Assembly (NCBI GenBank): GCA_966211795.1 | Contig: CBIHNW010000012.1 | Coordinates: 1 to 64,000, forward strand | DNA from: 21-14-0-10-47-8 sp966211795 | Lineage (GTDB): Bacteria; Bdellovibrionota; Bdellovibrionia; Bdellovibrionales; Bdellovibrionaceae | DNA length: 64,000 nucleotides | Direction of reading: 5' to 3' | Part shown: positions 43,156-52,301 of the stretch, one piece after another | Layout: every line of letters begins with the position of its first letter | How positions within the stretch are numbered: position 1 is the stretch's first letter | Translations under genes and position numbers: made by a program | The notes under the pieces: generated by a model | Database searches by the model: none | What the model was told of the DNA's origin: nothing | Seen by the model: only the letters and a program-made list of their open reading frames with translations

Positions 43156-43554
43156 ATGGGAAACGTTCTGAAGAGTCTTTTGTCTCTGGGGTTTTTGATT
43201 TTTATTTTAGTCGGGTGCGCTTCGGGAAATTGCCGATCTCACCGCGAAAACGTGCCTGATGAAAAGGCCGTCAATCAAGCGGTTGCCCAGATCTCTTCAA
43301 ACGCCCAAAATCGCGTGAAGGTTTATAAATATGATGGCGGTCTTCAGTGTGGAATGGGAAAGCCGGTCGCGATCTCTCAGATGCAAAAAGAGCTGAAAGA
43401 CATTCATGTTTACACCGCCGAAAATAAGCCGGACGGATTGATGCACATTCAGGCCTGCGGAACGCCAACGGGTCAGGCCAATGTGTACGAAATCGACCGA
43501 ACATCGATTGAAGCCGCGAAAAAACGTGGATTTAAAGAATGGACCTTCGAATAA
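43156..43554 (+). CDS. Small lipoprotein of unknown function
   Basis: This 132-residue protein has a lipobox ILVGC and a mature part of about 112 residues with three more Cys residues (NCRSH, LQCGMGKP, IQACGTP). No family is recognised. GAGGTG is spaced well before the ATG. It starts five bases after the BamB-like gene and is likely expressed with it, so an envelope-assembly role is possible but unproven. Confidence 0.72.
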   Translation: MGNVLKSLLSLGFLIFILVGCASGNCRSHRENVPDEKAVNQAVAQISSNAQNRVKVYKYDGGLQCGMGKPVAISQMQKELKDIHVYTAENKPDGLMHIQACGTPTGQANVYEIDRTSIEAAKKRGFKEWTFE

Positions 43555-43796
43555 CCCTTGGTTTCGGGTCTTGAGACTCTGTTTGGATGGGAAAATCATC
43601 TAGGCTGATCCAAAGATAGCTATTAAATCAAATATAAGCGGTTAAAACCTCAAAACACCCCTTTGTATAACATAATATAACTTATCAGAGACGATAATCT
43701 AGACCCACCCGAAGCCTATATTTGGTCTAATTCCTGCGATCTCACATGTCCCATGCCCCAAGGAAAGTTTTAAAATGAGAGATTCTGGAGGCTCTC

Positions 43797-44510
43797 ATGA
43801 AACCACTTGTTCTTGCACTTGCCGCCTTGATTTTAAATATCGGTTCGCAGGCCCTGGCTGCCAAACCTGTCGCAAATCCCCCGCAAAATTGCGAGTATTT
43901 TCACCAACGCTTTGGGACCTTTCATTTTCAACGCCATCCGGGCTCGGATGGTTCTTGCATCGTTTCGGCAGACCCCTTTGACATTACGAATTTCAAATAC
44001 CGCGGATACTTGGTTTCGGCTGAAGGTATTTTCATGGTTTTTAACTCTTACAGTGATCAGGATGATGCCACGGCCACAGGCGCCCGGGTTTTTCACTTTT
44101 TCCCGCGAAAAAACATGCCGAATACGGAAAGTATCGATCAAGAATCTCACCTTAAATTCGCGGCCCCGCAAATCGAGCTGATTTTGTCGCAGGATCAAAC
44201 AAAGATTTTGCGCATGACCGGCGCCACGGTTAAAGAAGATCCAAAGGTCCAGGCCGGCAATAAAGGCGGGGTGGAAATATTAAATTCTGAAACCCTGTAT
44301 TTGGATTCTGGATTTGCCCTGGGTCACGATATCACCGCCGACGGAAATAAATATTCGACATTTTACGACATCAACCGCAAAACCTGCGCCCTGCAAAATA
44401 AAGAATTATTCGTTTATACCGGCGACGGGGATTCGAGCTTTCGTTTTTCGGACGCCGAACTCAAGGCCTTCTTAAAAACCAAGTGCCCCCGCCTCACCGT
44501 TAATTTCTAG
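43797..44510 (+). CDS. Exported protein of unknown function
   Basis: This 237-residue protein has a signal peptide ending at ALA and a soluble beta-rich mature domain with four Cys residues (QNCEYF, GSCIVS, KTCALQ, TKCPRL) that could form two disulfides. No family is recognised. TGGAGG before the ATG supports translation. It has its own upstream gap of 240 bases (43555-43796), AT-rich in the 43680s, which shows no other gene. Confidence 0.68.
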   Translation: MKPLVLALAALILNIGSQALAAKPVANPPQNCEYFHQRFGTFHFQRHPGSDGSCIVSADPFDITNFKYRGYLVSAEGIFMVFNSYSDQDDATATGARVFHFFPRKNMPNTESIDQESHLKFAAPQIELILSQDQTKILRMTGATVKEDPKVQAGNKGGVEILNSETLYLDSGFALGHDITADGNKYSTFYDINRKTCALQNKELFVYTGDGDSSFRFSDAELKAFLKTKCPRLTVNF

Positions 44511-44654
44511 AGTTTAGTCGGGTTTCAGTTCGGTTTTAAAACCTGGCCGGCACACCTGCTTGTTCCGGTCCATTCATTCACAATTCTTCGCTCGGCACGA
44601 GTCCAACTGCATTTGCTTTCGCTTTCGCGAGTGGAAAGAACCCAAATCCATCAC

Positions 44655-44769
44655 TCACTTTCTTGTCTACGGATCCGTAGACAAGTCTTGTCGACGAATC
44701 CGTCGACAAGAAAGTGAGGTCGATCGGACAAGACCCCTCCCCTGACAAGACCCTTCTACGAGGGTCTTG
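44655..44769. repeat. Nested palindrome cluster
   Basis: A perfect 24-bp palindrome (44662-44685, CTTGTCTACGGA and its complement) is followed one base later by a second 24-bp inverted repeat (44687-44710, CTTGTCGACG and its complement around AATC). TCACTTT (44655-44661) and AAAGTGA (44711-44717) enclose both, so the whole could fold as a three-way or cruciform structure. A third hairpin follows, CAAGACCCT with AGGGTCTTG (44746-44754, 44761-44769). All share the CTTGTC/GACAAG ends. The 332-base gap 44511-44842 holds no supported gene. Confidence 0.7.
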
Positions 44770-44842
44770 ATGGAGCTTAATGGAGGATGCTTTTTTTTTG
44801 CGAGAGAGACGCGACCTTCCCGCCCGAAATCAGGACTGGCGA

Positions 44843-47800
44843 TTATTCTTTCAAGCCGGGGATGATTTTAAGATCGAGCACTTTTCCTGCGCGAGAAACT
44901 TTCAAGGGGGTTTCGATATTGGCTTTCATGGCCTGCAGGCAATAGACGTAATCGTAGAGATTTTCGATCTTTGTGTTCGCAAGCTCAAGAATGATATCAC
45001 CCGCTTTCAGGCCCGCTTTTTCGGCTGGACTGTCTTTCGAAGTGCCGGAGATTTTCACTCCTTTGATGCCTTCTTGTGTGTAATCGGGAATGGTGCCTAA
45101 GAAAATTCGGAAGCTTCGACCTTCCAATTTTCGGTGGGAGCTTTCGGCTTTCAAGTAGGTCAAGGGCTTGGTCTCGCTCGCCATCAGGATTCCCATTTTT
45201 TCCACGAGATGTGCGACCTTCTCAAGACCGCTGTAATTGAGCGTCTCGGCGCGATCACGCGGCGAATGGTATTCGGCATGCGATCCCGTGAAAAAGGTTA
45301 TGGACGGGATATTCTGCACGTAAAACTGCATGCCGTCGGATGGCACGTAGGGATCTTCTTGCTGAGATATAGCGAGATCAGAGGTGGCCGCGATTTTTTC
45401 GAGATCACCTCGCCACTCGGCAGCCGAACCCACACCTAAAATTGAAAGTTGGTCTCGCAATCGACCGATCATATCCATGTTCAGGTAAGAGGTGATCTTT
45501 TCACCTTTGCGATCTTTCAGGTAGTTCGTACTCCCCAGAAGGCCCGCTTCTTCGCCCGACCAGACCGCAAACAAGATGTTTTGTTTGAGATGCAATTTGC
45601 CGGATTTCTTTAAAGCGGACAGAGACTTGGCAATTTCCATCACCGCCGCCACACCCGAAGCATTGTCATCGGCGCCGTAATGAATGGCGCCAATTTCGCC
45701 TTCTTTGGCGAGAGAATTGCCCATCTCCCCATGTCCCAGGTGATCTCCGTGGGCCCCAATCATGACGCTGCTTTTGGCTCCTGGAACATTTAGTTTTGCG
45801 ATCACGTTTCGGCCCATGGACTTTTGAAATTGCAAATCGATTTGCGCTGAGATCTCAATCTTATCCAAAGCAGCCGTGTGGATTTCACCCTTGTCGTTGA
45901 GCTCTTGCCACTCTTTCAGTTTTTGACCGGTTGGTTGGACCAAGGCTTCGGCCGTGGCCTGCGAGATATTGAGCACGGGAAGGCTTAAATCCGAATTGGC
46001 TCCGTCGTAGCGAAGCTTGATCAGCTTTTGACTGAAGGATTTTGGGCCGCTCACGATCAAAAGTCCTGCCGCCCCTTCGTTCTTTGCCACCATCGCTTTG
46101 TGCTGCAGTCTGGAATAGGTGTTGAGAAAAATGCGGCGAGTGTTGGGAATGTCTTCGGGGATGTCACGGAAGACCAACACCCATTTTCCTTTGACGTCGA
46201 TGTTCTTGTAAGAATCATAGCCGGGCTCACTGTCCGTCGCGGGTGCTTTGATTCCGTAGCCGGCGAAAACCACCGGCGCCGCGGGAAATTCACCGACTTT
46301 AGAAAAAGATAAAGGCACAAAGTCTTCATTCAAGCGAAACGGAAATTCTTTGCTGTCGCTTTTCAGACTGAGCTTGTTGTTCGCGCCCAGAGCAACACCT
46401 GAAGTGAATTGAAATGGAACTCGAAAATCTTTGCCTTCACCAGCGGTTAGCCCCAAATCCTGAAAGGCCTTTGCCAGGGTTTTGGTGTAAGCGTCTTCTT
46501 GCTCGGAACCCGTCAGACGTCCGGCCATTTTTTCACTGGCCAAATAGTTCACCCAAGACTTGAGGTCTTGAAGATTGATGTCCTTTGTTGAAGTCATGGT
46601 TTTGATTTCGGGCGTGACGGGATCAAGGCCCAAAAGATTTCGGGCTTTGGCATCGTCCCAATCGGCGATGTAGATCTGTGACTCCCCTTTTTCATTCTTT
46701 CGGGTCCAGGACAATTTTTTTCCATCCGGTGAAAAAACTGGGAGGCCGTCAAAGCCATCGAGATACGAGACGCGCACAGGATCTTTTTCACCTTTGGCAT
46801 CGACGATGAAAAGTTCGAAATTTGAAAAGCCCAAGACATTGGTGGTGAAGATTAAATAATCTCCCGATGGATGAAAGTACGGAGCCCACGACATCGCCCC
46901 GAGCTTGGTGAGCTGCGTTTGTTCGGAGCCGTCAGTTTTCATTTTGTAAATTTCCGCGACCTGTCCGTTGGCGGAGAATCGGCGCCACGTGATGAAGCCA
47001 CCATCGGCACTGAAGAACGGTCCGCCGTCGTAACCCTTGGTGGTCGTCAGACGTTTCACGTTCGATCCATCTGCATTCATGATGTAAATGTCCATCATGT
47101 AAGAAGGGTCTTGTTCGAAAATTTTCTTTTCATCGGGCGTGAGGGTTTCGGTGTAACCCGCGCGGTTGCTCGCGAAAACAATTTTCTTTCCGTCCGGCGA
47201 GTAATCCCCTTCGGCATCGTAACCCAGCTCTTTGGTCAGGCGTTTGACGTTTTTGCCATTCCAGTCGGCTTCAAAAATATCGTAGGTCTCGTCGTAGCTC
47301 CAGGCATACTTGCTTTTCTGAGCACTTTTGCGGGTTTCGAGCTCTTGTTGAACCTTGTTCTTAAACTGTGGGTCCAGGTGCGTGCTCGCGAACATGACTT
47401 TCTTTTGTGTCGGGTGAATCCAGGCGCAGGTCGTTTTGCCGCTCCCGGTGGAAACGAGATCCGTTTTTCCAGTCGTGAGATCCATCAAATAAATTTGATA
47501 AAAAGGATTCCCTGCTTGGCGCTCACTTTGAAAAATCATGTGGCGGCCATCGCGGCTAAAATAACCTTCGCCCGAGCGCGGTCCCTGAAACGTCAGCTGC
47601 TTCATGCCGGAAATCAGGCCAGGATCTTGCGGGGTATTTTGAAATTTTCCCAGAGCTTCTTGCTTGGCAGATGAGGCCGCCGATGGATGTGCCGAGAGGG
47701 CTGGCGAACTTTCGCTCGCCTTGGATTTTTCTTCATTGCTGCTGGCGCCGGCTCGCAGATATCCGGCACTGATAAAAGTGCTGACCACCAGTCCGATCAA

Positions 47801-47848
47801 AAGGCCGGCTGTTCCAACTTTCAATTGAAGTTTCGCTCTCAAACGCAT
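44843..47848 (-). CDS. M28 family peptidase with PD40 propeller, PA and PDZ domains
   Basis: This 1001-residue exported protein has an N-terminal membrane or signal segment (about residues 13-30), a TolB/PD40-type propeller (repeated DGKKIVFxSNR, ISP motifs, residues about 80-390), a PA-type insertion near 480-650, and the M28 zinc peptidase domain. Zinc and catalytic residues are visible in GAHGDHLG, GADDNASG, WSGEEAGLLGS, LNMDMIGR and AEYHSPRDR. A C-terminal PDZ domain (SPAEKAGLKAGDIILEL) ends it. It is probably a periplasmic or outer-envelope aminopeptidase. GAGGTG lies before the ATG. Confidence 0.9.
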   Translation of the reverse strand: MRLRAKLQLKVGTAGLLIGLVVSTFISAGYLRAGASSNEEKSKASESSPALSAHPSAASSAKQEALGKFQNTPQDPGLISGMKQLTFQGPRSGEGYFSRDGRHMIFQSERQAGNPFYQIYLMDLTTGKTDLVSTGSGKTTCAWIHPTQKKVMFASTHLDPQFKNKVQQELETRKSAQKSKYAWSYDETYDIFEADWNGKNVKRLTKELGYDAEGDYSPDGKKIVFASNRAGYTETLTPDEKKIFEQDPSYMMDIYIMNADGSNVKRLTTTKGYDGGPFFSADGGFITWRRFSANGQVAEIYKMKTDGSEQTQLTKLGAMSWAPYFHPSGDYLIFTTNVLGFSNFELFIVDAKGEKDPVRVSYLDGFDGLPVFSPDGKKLSWTRKNEKGESQIYIADWDDAKARNLLGLDPVTPEIKTMTSTKDINLQDLKSWVNYLASEKMAGRLTGSEQEDAYTKTLAKAFQDLGLTAGEGKDFRVPFQFTSGVALGANNKLSLKSDSKEFPFRLNEDFVPLSFSKVGEFPAAPVVFAGYGIKAPATDSEPGYDSYKNIDVKGKWVLVFRDIPEDIPNTRRIFLNTYSRLQHKAMVAKNEGAAGLLIVSGPKSFSQKLIKLRYDGANSDLSLPVLNISQATAEALVQPTGQKLKEWQELNDKGEIHTAALDKIEISAQIDLQFQKSMGRNVIAKLNVPGAKSSVMIGAHGDHLGHGEMGNSLAKEGEIGAIHYGADDNASGVAAVMEIAKSLSALKKSGKLHLKQNILFAVWSGEEAGLLGSTNYLKDRKGEKITSYLNMDMIGRLRDQLSILGVGSAAEWRGDLEKIAATSDLAISQQEDPYVPSDGMQFYVQNIPSITFFTGSHAEYHSPRDRAETLNYSGLEKVAHLVEKMGILMASETKPLTYLKAESSHRKLEGRSFRIFLGTIPDYTQEGIKGVKISGTSKDSPAEKAGLKAGDIILELANTKIENLYDYVYCLQAMKANIETPLKVSRAGKVLDLKIIPGLKE

Positions 47849-48026
47849 AAAAACACCTCATGATTTCCGAATGCCCAAACTATCTCTTAGCCCCGACTTT
47901 GGGTCAAACTTCGTGTGTCCACTTGGCTTGGAGCAACATCGCGGGACACAGGGACCATGCGACGAATGAAGCCGGCTTGTCTGCTTTGGTAGCCAAAAGC
48001 GCGGCGACGGTTTTAAGAGGTGTTCG

Positions 48027-49142
48027 GTGATTTGCGCGCATTCGAAAATCTGCTCGGTTTGTCAATGGATCGAAATTCCCGTGACCGAGCAAAGCGCTCG
48101 AAAAAAATCTCTGCTTGCGAAACAGTTGGCGGATCATCAGATCAAGCTCCATCACGGGGAGATTCGATCATTGCCGGTCGCCGAATCTGGTCTGCGGGAC
48201 CGCGTGGATTTGGTTTTAGAAAAAGGTCGGCTTGGTTTTTACCAACGAGATCAACGAGAAGCATTTCAAGTTGAAACCTGTCCTTTGATGTCGGAAAAAT
48301 TGCACGGTTTTTATCAGGACTTTTGCCAGATCACGATTCCGATCAAGAAAGGTTCGTTGCGGCTGCGGATTTCGCCAGCCACCGGCCAGCGCGGCCTGTG
48401 GCTGGATTTTGCCAATGAAGACATTCGCGATTTATTGAATGAGCGCACGACGCTGATCAAACTTTTGGATTTAGGCGTGGTCGAGATCGGACAAAAACGA
48501 AAGAGCTTGTCGAGCGTCGATTTGAAATTGAAAGATCCTGTTTTTCATCCATGGAGCCGCACCTGGGCCACCCCGTCAAAGATGCAAGCGATCGATCTTT
48601 TCTCGGTGGTTGGGGGATTCACCCAGTCTGGGGACGTCGCCAATCGAGTCTTGATTTCCGAAATGCAGCGCCTGTTTGCCGCAAGCAGTTCTCAGAATTG
48701 GGTCGAGTTCGGCAGCGGCAATGGCAATCTCACCTTGGCCTTAGCAAGCTCGAGAAAAGATGCAAGGGTCACCGCGCTCGAAACGGACCCGATCTCCACC
48801 GAGGGCCTGCGACGCACGTTAGAAGCAAATCCTGAGCTGAGCTCGAGAGTCTCGCTGCAAGTGGGCGATTTTCAGCGCCGTGAGGTTTACAAGTTTTCGC
48901 GGAGTGAGGCGATCTTGGTCAATCCTCCACGCTCGGGATTGATGAAATTTCTAGACCCCTTATTTGCGATTGAGCGGTCAGAGCGTCCGCAAGATTTCAT
49001 CTACATGTCTTGCCACTTGGACTCTTTTATTCTCGATTCTGTGCGGATGCAGGAACTTGGGTATGGCTTGCAAGAAATCACCATCGTCGATCAATTCCCG
49101 CATTCGCCGCATTTTGAAATCTTAAGCCGCTGGCAGCGCTAA
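48027..49142 (+). CDS. TrmA/RumA-family RNA uridine methyltransferase
   Basis: This 371-residue protein resembles RNA m5U methyltransferases. The Fe-S Cys residues are CAHSKICSVC near the N-terminus, with a fourth in VETCPLM. The methyltransferase half has GGFTQSGDVANR, FGSGNGNLTLALA, VNPPRSG, the nucleophilic Cys in YMSCHLDSF, and the final FPHSPHFE with the catalytic Glu. The usual Asp before PPR is Asn here. It lacks the N-terminal TRAM domain. GTG at 48027 follows AGAGGTG. The RNA target cannot be stated. Confidence 0.85.
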   Translation: MICAHSKICSVCQWIEIPVTEQSARKKSLLAKQLADHQIKLHHGEIRSLPVAESGLRDRVDLVLEKGRLGFYQRDQREAFQVETCPLMSEKLHGFYQDFCQITIPIKKGSLRLRISPATGQRGLWLDFANEDIRDLLNERTTLIKLLDLGVVEIGQKRKSLSSVDLKLKDPVFHPWSRTWATPSKMQAIDLFSVVGGFTQSGDVANRVLISEMQRLFAASSSQNWVEFGSGNGNLTLALASSRKDARVTALETDPISTEGLRRTLEANPELSSRVSLQVGDFQRREVYKFSRSEAILVNPPRSGLMKFLDPLFAIERSERPQDFIYMSCHLDSFILDSVRMQELGYGLQEITIVDQFPHSPHFEILSRWQR

Positions 49143-49144
49143 GC

Positions 49145-49774
49145 TCAGGCGCCGCGAACTTCGATCAGTGGAAGTCGCACCACCAAGCCCGCGAGATCGC
49201 GACCGATCAAGAGAGAAATCAAGGGAAGTACGACCAGGCCGGTGATGAAAATCAGGAACATGCGCGCGACCACGCGCAAAGAATAAAAGCGGTTCAAGCG
49301 TTGCTTTAAGTTTCCCAGGCGAAGCGAGCAAGCCCATTCGCCAATGGTGAAACCTAAAAAAACTCGCAACATAATCATATAGGTACAAAGAAGCAAGGCC
49401 CCGGCCATGAAACCGATTTGGTAAATCGAGCCGCCGAAGACCTGCAGCATGGAATGCATTTCGGATTTGACCAAAAAAGAAAAACCCACCAGGAAAGCGC
49501 AGGACAAAGCAAAGATAATCAAGGCATCAATCAGGGCCGCGATAAAACTCCAAGCCACCAATTTGTACCCGACGCCCCCCGAGCGCGAGCCGCGATTGAA
49601 TTCGGTTGAAAAATCCAAATGCGCCGAGCCGTCGCGAAAAAATCCGCCCAGATCACGCGAGCTCTCCCCTTTTCCGGGGGCGGGCGATGGTGTCGGGGTT
49701 TGCTCTGGAATTGGCGTGGGAAGCGGAAACTGCGAGGGCGACGCGGGAGAAATTTCGTTCGAGTTTTTTTCCAT
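49145..49774 (-). CDS. RDD family membrane protein
   Basis: This 209-residue protein has a Pro-rich, low-complexity N-terminal region (about residues 8-40) and an RDD membrane domain. The domain shows KLVAWSFIAALIDALIIF, GFTIGEWACSLRL and several hydrophobic segments. RDD proteins may be exchangers or scaffolds; the role is unresolved. It is convergent with the TrmA-type gene (two bases apart). Confidence 0.8.
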   Translation of the reverse strand: MEKNSNEISPASPSQFPLPTPIPEQTPTPSPAPGKGESSRDLGGFFRDGSAHLDFSTEFNRGSRSGGVGYKLVAWSFIAALIDALIIFALSCAFLVGFSFLVKSEMHSMLQVFGGSIYQIGFMAGALLLCTYMIMLRVFLGFTIGEWACSLRLGNLKQRLNRFYSLRVVARMFLIFITGLVVLPLISLLIGRDLAGLVVRLPLIEVRGA

Positions 49775-49820
49775 TTCTTGATTCTAGCAAATCTCGAATT
49801 GCGCTCTCCATCCAAAAAGA

Positions 49821-49846
49821 AAAGACCCGACGCTGGTCGGGTCTTT
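49821..49846 (-). terminator. Intrinsic terminator
   Basis: AAAGACCCGAC and GTCGGGTCTTT form a perfect 11-base stem around GCTG. In leftward reading it is followed by TCTTTTT. It ends transcripts of the exported unknown gene (49893-51698), separating them from the RDD gene. Confidence 0.85.
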
Positions 49847-49892
49847 CGATTTCAGATCAGAGATATCTGTTTTCGACAGAATAAATTCGCGA

Positions 49893-51698
49893 TTAAGTCG
49901 TTCCGCGCGGCACCGGAGCTGCCGGTGAAGGAGCCGGAGGAGGCAGAGGCGGATTCGGCGTCACCGGATCCAGATACTGATAATTTTGATCGACTGATTT
50001 TTTCGCGAGCCAGTGATAAACCAAGAGCCCCAAAAATCCAAATCCCAACGGGATCAGCCATGATTTGTTTTTCTTGAGCCAGCCGCCGATGCCATCATCG
50101 TCACCGCCTTTTTTGCCGTCAGCACCTGATGAGCTCGCACCAGGACCGCATTTCATTTTTGAAGCGGGACCGATGTTTTGTCCATCTTTGTTGTAGCAAA
50201 AACATTCGTAGATTTTTTCATTCGGAACAGGCTTGCCATCAGGACCTAAACACTGAAAATTTTTATCATCGGTGCGGCCGGAACCGCCACCTTCACATTT
50301 TGAATCAAGGCTGTACTGTTTGAGGCTTGGGTCGTTACACGATAGCATCGCAGGCGGAGCCTGCGTCCCTTGCGTCGGTGCCGGGCCAGCTGGTTTTGCA
50401 TCGGCGCCACTGGCTGGATCTTTTGCCACGCTCACAAGTTCTTCTTCTTGCTTCTTCTCTTCGCAAAGCTGCTTATAGTCTTTTTTGAACTGCGGATTCT
50501 TCTCGCAATCCCAGCTGTTGATGACGGCCAAGCGAGCGTCGAAATTATCACAAGTTTGCAGCTGATCGTCGATCAAGCCCTGGATTGGACTTTTTGCCGC
50601 TTTCTTTCCACGTTTCGAAGCAGCCGCATCCTTTGGGTATTGTTCACGCGTCGAGGCGCAAACTTTTGCCACATCTGCGGCCGCCGAGCGAGCCTTGTCT
50701 CTGAGCTCGATAAATTTTTTCACGTTGTTGCCAGCCAAATCCGGTATGTCGGCCTTTGGATTGCTCATCGTAATGTTCTTATTGCAAAGAAGGGTCGAGT
50801 CTTTTCCAGCCGGAACGCAAATCGCACCAACCTCACCGTAAACAGCTTGGTTGCAGGCAAATTCCGTTTTTCCGCAAGGTTCTTGATTGTTGGGGCGCTG
50901 GCGAAGCTCGAGCGGAATGCCGTCTTGACCGTCCGATCCGCAAGTGAGCTTTCCCTTGCCGCCGTTGGTTCGGTGAGCGGTTGTCATGTATCCCGCAGCG
51001 ACGCAGTCCATGCCTTCTTCATCAGCAAATGCTTTTTCACCGCGCAAAAGGCGTGCGACCACGCTGAATTTCTCTTCGTTCAAGTCCAGCATCGCGTTTG
51101 ATTTGACGTTGAAATTTGCGTTCTGCACGGCTTCCATGCTGGCCAAAAGTTCGCGGAAATCTTTAAAGTATTTTTTCTGATCTGATTTTTTCAGTTTCAA
51201 AATATCTTTGGCCGACAAAAGATCAGGACCCGGCTTCGCCCGCTTGAAAGTCGTCAGCGCCGGTCGTGGTAAACCCACTTTCTGCATGACGTTCGGGGTT
51301 GAAAACATATCCTTCGGCGTCAGCGCCTGGCCATTCACCCGCGCAAAGATCTTGCCAGAATTCATGATCTCCATGGTTCCGGAATGTCCCGCTTGCACGA
51401 CTTGCAGCTTGAAGACGTCATCGGCTTGGCCGCTCACGCGAATTTTGCTGATATCCATTTTCGGAATTTCGAGATTTCCATAATTTTGAATGAAAAGTTT
51501 GAGCTCATCTTTCTGTGCCTGCGGAAGGTAGGCCGAAAATTTATTGTAAAGCTCGCGAAAGGTGACCGGACGCTTTCCAAGCTCTGACATTTCCAGAAAG
51601 GATTTAAGGTCAGCGTGGACCTTTGCATTTCCTTCCGCCATCAGGGCAGGTTCAAAGCCTAATAAAAATGTGAGTGTCCAAATGATGAAATTTCGCAT
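49893..51698 (-). CDS. Large exported Cys-rich protein of unknown function, C-terminal membrane anchor
   Basis: This 601-residue protein has a signal peptide ending near LMA. A ~200-residue N-terminal domain (FRELYNKFSAYLPQAQKDEL, KMDISKIRVSG) is followed by a Cys-rich central part (DCVAAGY, LTCGSDGQDG, FACNQAVY, ICVPAGK, LLCNKN, CFCYNKDG) and a flexible Gly/Asp linker. One membrane helix (SWLIPLGFGFLGLLVYHWLA) lies near residue 560, then a Pro-rich tail. GGAGGA lies six bases before ATG 51698. No family is recognised. Confidence 0.7.
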   Translation of the reverse strand: MRNFIIWTLTFLLGFEPALMAEGNAKVHADLKSFLEMSELGKRPVTFRELYNKFSAYLPQAQKDELKLFIQNYGNLEIPKMDISKIRVSGQADDVFKLQVVQAGHSGTMEIMNSGKIFARVNGQALTPKDMFSTPNVMQKVGLPRPALTTFKRAKPGPDLLSAKDILKLKKSDQKKYFKDFRELLASMEAVQNANFNVKSNAMLDLNEEKFSVVARLLRGEKAFADEEGMDCVAAGYMTTAHRTNGGKGKLTCGSDGQDGIPLELRQRPNNQEPCGKTEFACNQAVYGEVGAICVPAGKDSTLLCNKNITMSNPKADIPDLAGNNVKKFIELRDKARSAAADVAKVCASTREQYPKDAAASKRGKKAAKSPIQGLIDDQLQTCDNFDARLAVINSWDCEKNPQFKKDYKQLCEEKKQEEELVSVAKDPASGADAKPAGPAPTQGTQAPPAMLSCNDPSLKQYSLDSKCEGGGSGRTDDKNFQCLGPDGKPVPNEKIYECFCYNKDGQNIGPASKMKCGPGASSSGADGKKGGDDDGIGGWLKKNKSWLIPLGFGFLGLLVYHWLAKKSVDQNYQYLDPVTPNPPLPPPAPSPAAPVPRGTT

Positions 51699-51839
51699 GA
51701 CGACTCCTCCAGTGTCTCTTTTCGGCGCCCCTGAGAAAAAGTAAAGGTCTGCCGCCAGACCCAGGACATAGGTCTGGTTCTCGTGAGCCAAGGGCCGCAC
51801 GCTTTGCCTCGGCACCCCGTCTGATTTCACAATGGTGGG

Positions 51840-52274
51840 ATGAAAGTCGATATCAAGGGCTCTTCGCTCGAGCTCGCCCAGCTGATCAAAAAGGATCCCG
51901 CATTGGTCGAAAAAGAGCTCGTCCAACAGGGAAACGAGCTGCTCGCATTTTTCGAAGACCCGAATTTTTCCGAAAGCTTCCAGAATTATCGTGAACTGAA
52001 AAAAGAACTTTTGACCACGGTGCTGGAAGATCTGGCCATGGGCGCGATCACGCTGAAAACTTCGACGTTGGGATTGACCTTTCTGAATGGAAAAGTGAAA
52101 ACTTTCATTGCTCCGTTTGGCGCACCGAGCTCGGGGAATTTAATGATGAGCGTGAGTCTTAAAAACGTCGTGGCTTTTCAGAAATGGCGCACGGGCACGC
52201 AAACCGAGATTGAGCAAGAGCATCTTCACGCTGCCATTTACCGCGTTGTCGTGGCGCTGGCGAAAGTTTTATAA
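51840..52274 (+). CDS. Conserved-looking small cytosolic protein, unknown function
   Basis: This 144-residue protein has no signal or membrane segment. It is helical in its first half (LELAQLIKKDPALVEKELVQ, FQNYRELKKELLTTVLEDLA) and shows a beta-like part after KTSTLGLTFLNGKVKTF. No family is recognised. A GGTGGG stretch precedes the ATG. It lies 27 bases before the MscS gene and may be cotranscribed. Confidence 0.6.
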   Translation: MKVDIKGSSLELAQLIKKDPALVEKELVQQGNELLAFFEDPNFSESFQNYRELKKELLTTVLEDLAMGAITLKTSTLGLTFLNGKVKTFIAPFGAPSSGNLMMSVSLKNVVAFQKWRTGTQTEIEQEHLHAAIYRVVVALAKVL

Positions 52275-52301
52275 AAGGATTTTGAAAGAGGGATTCAATT
52301 C

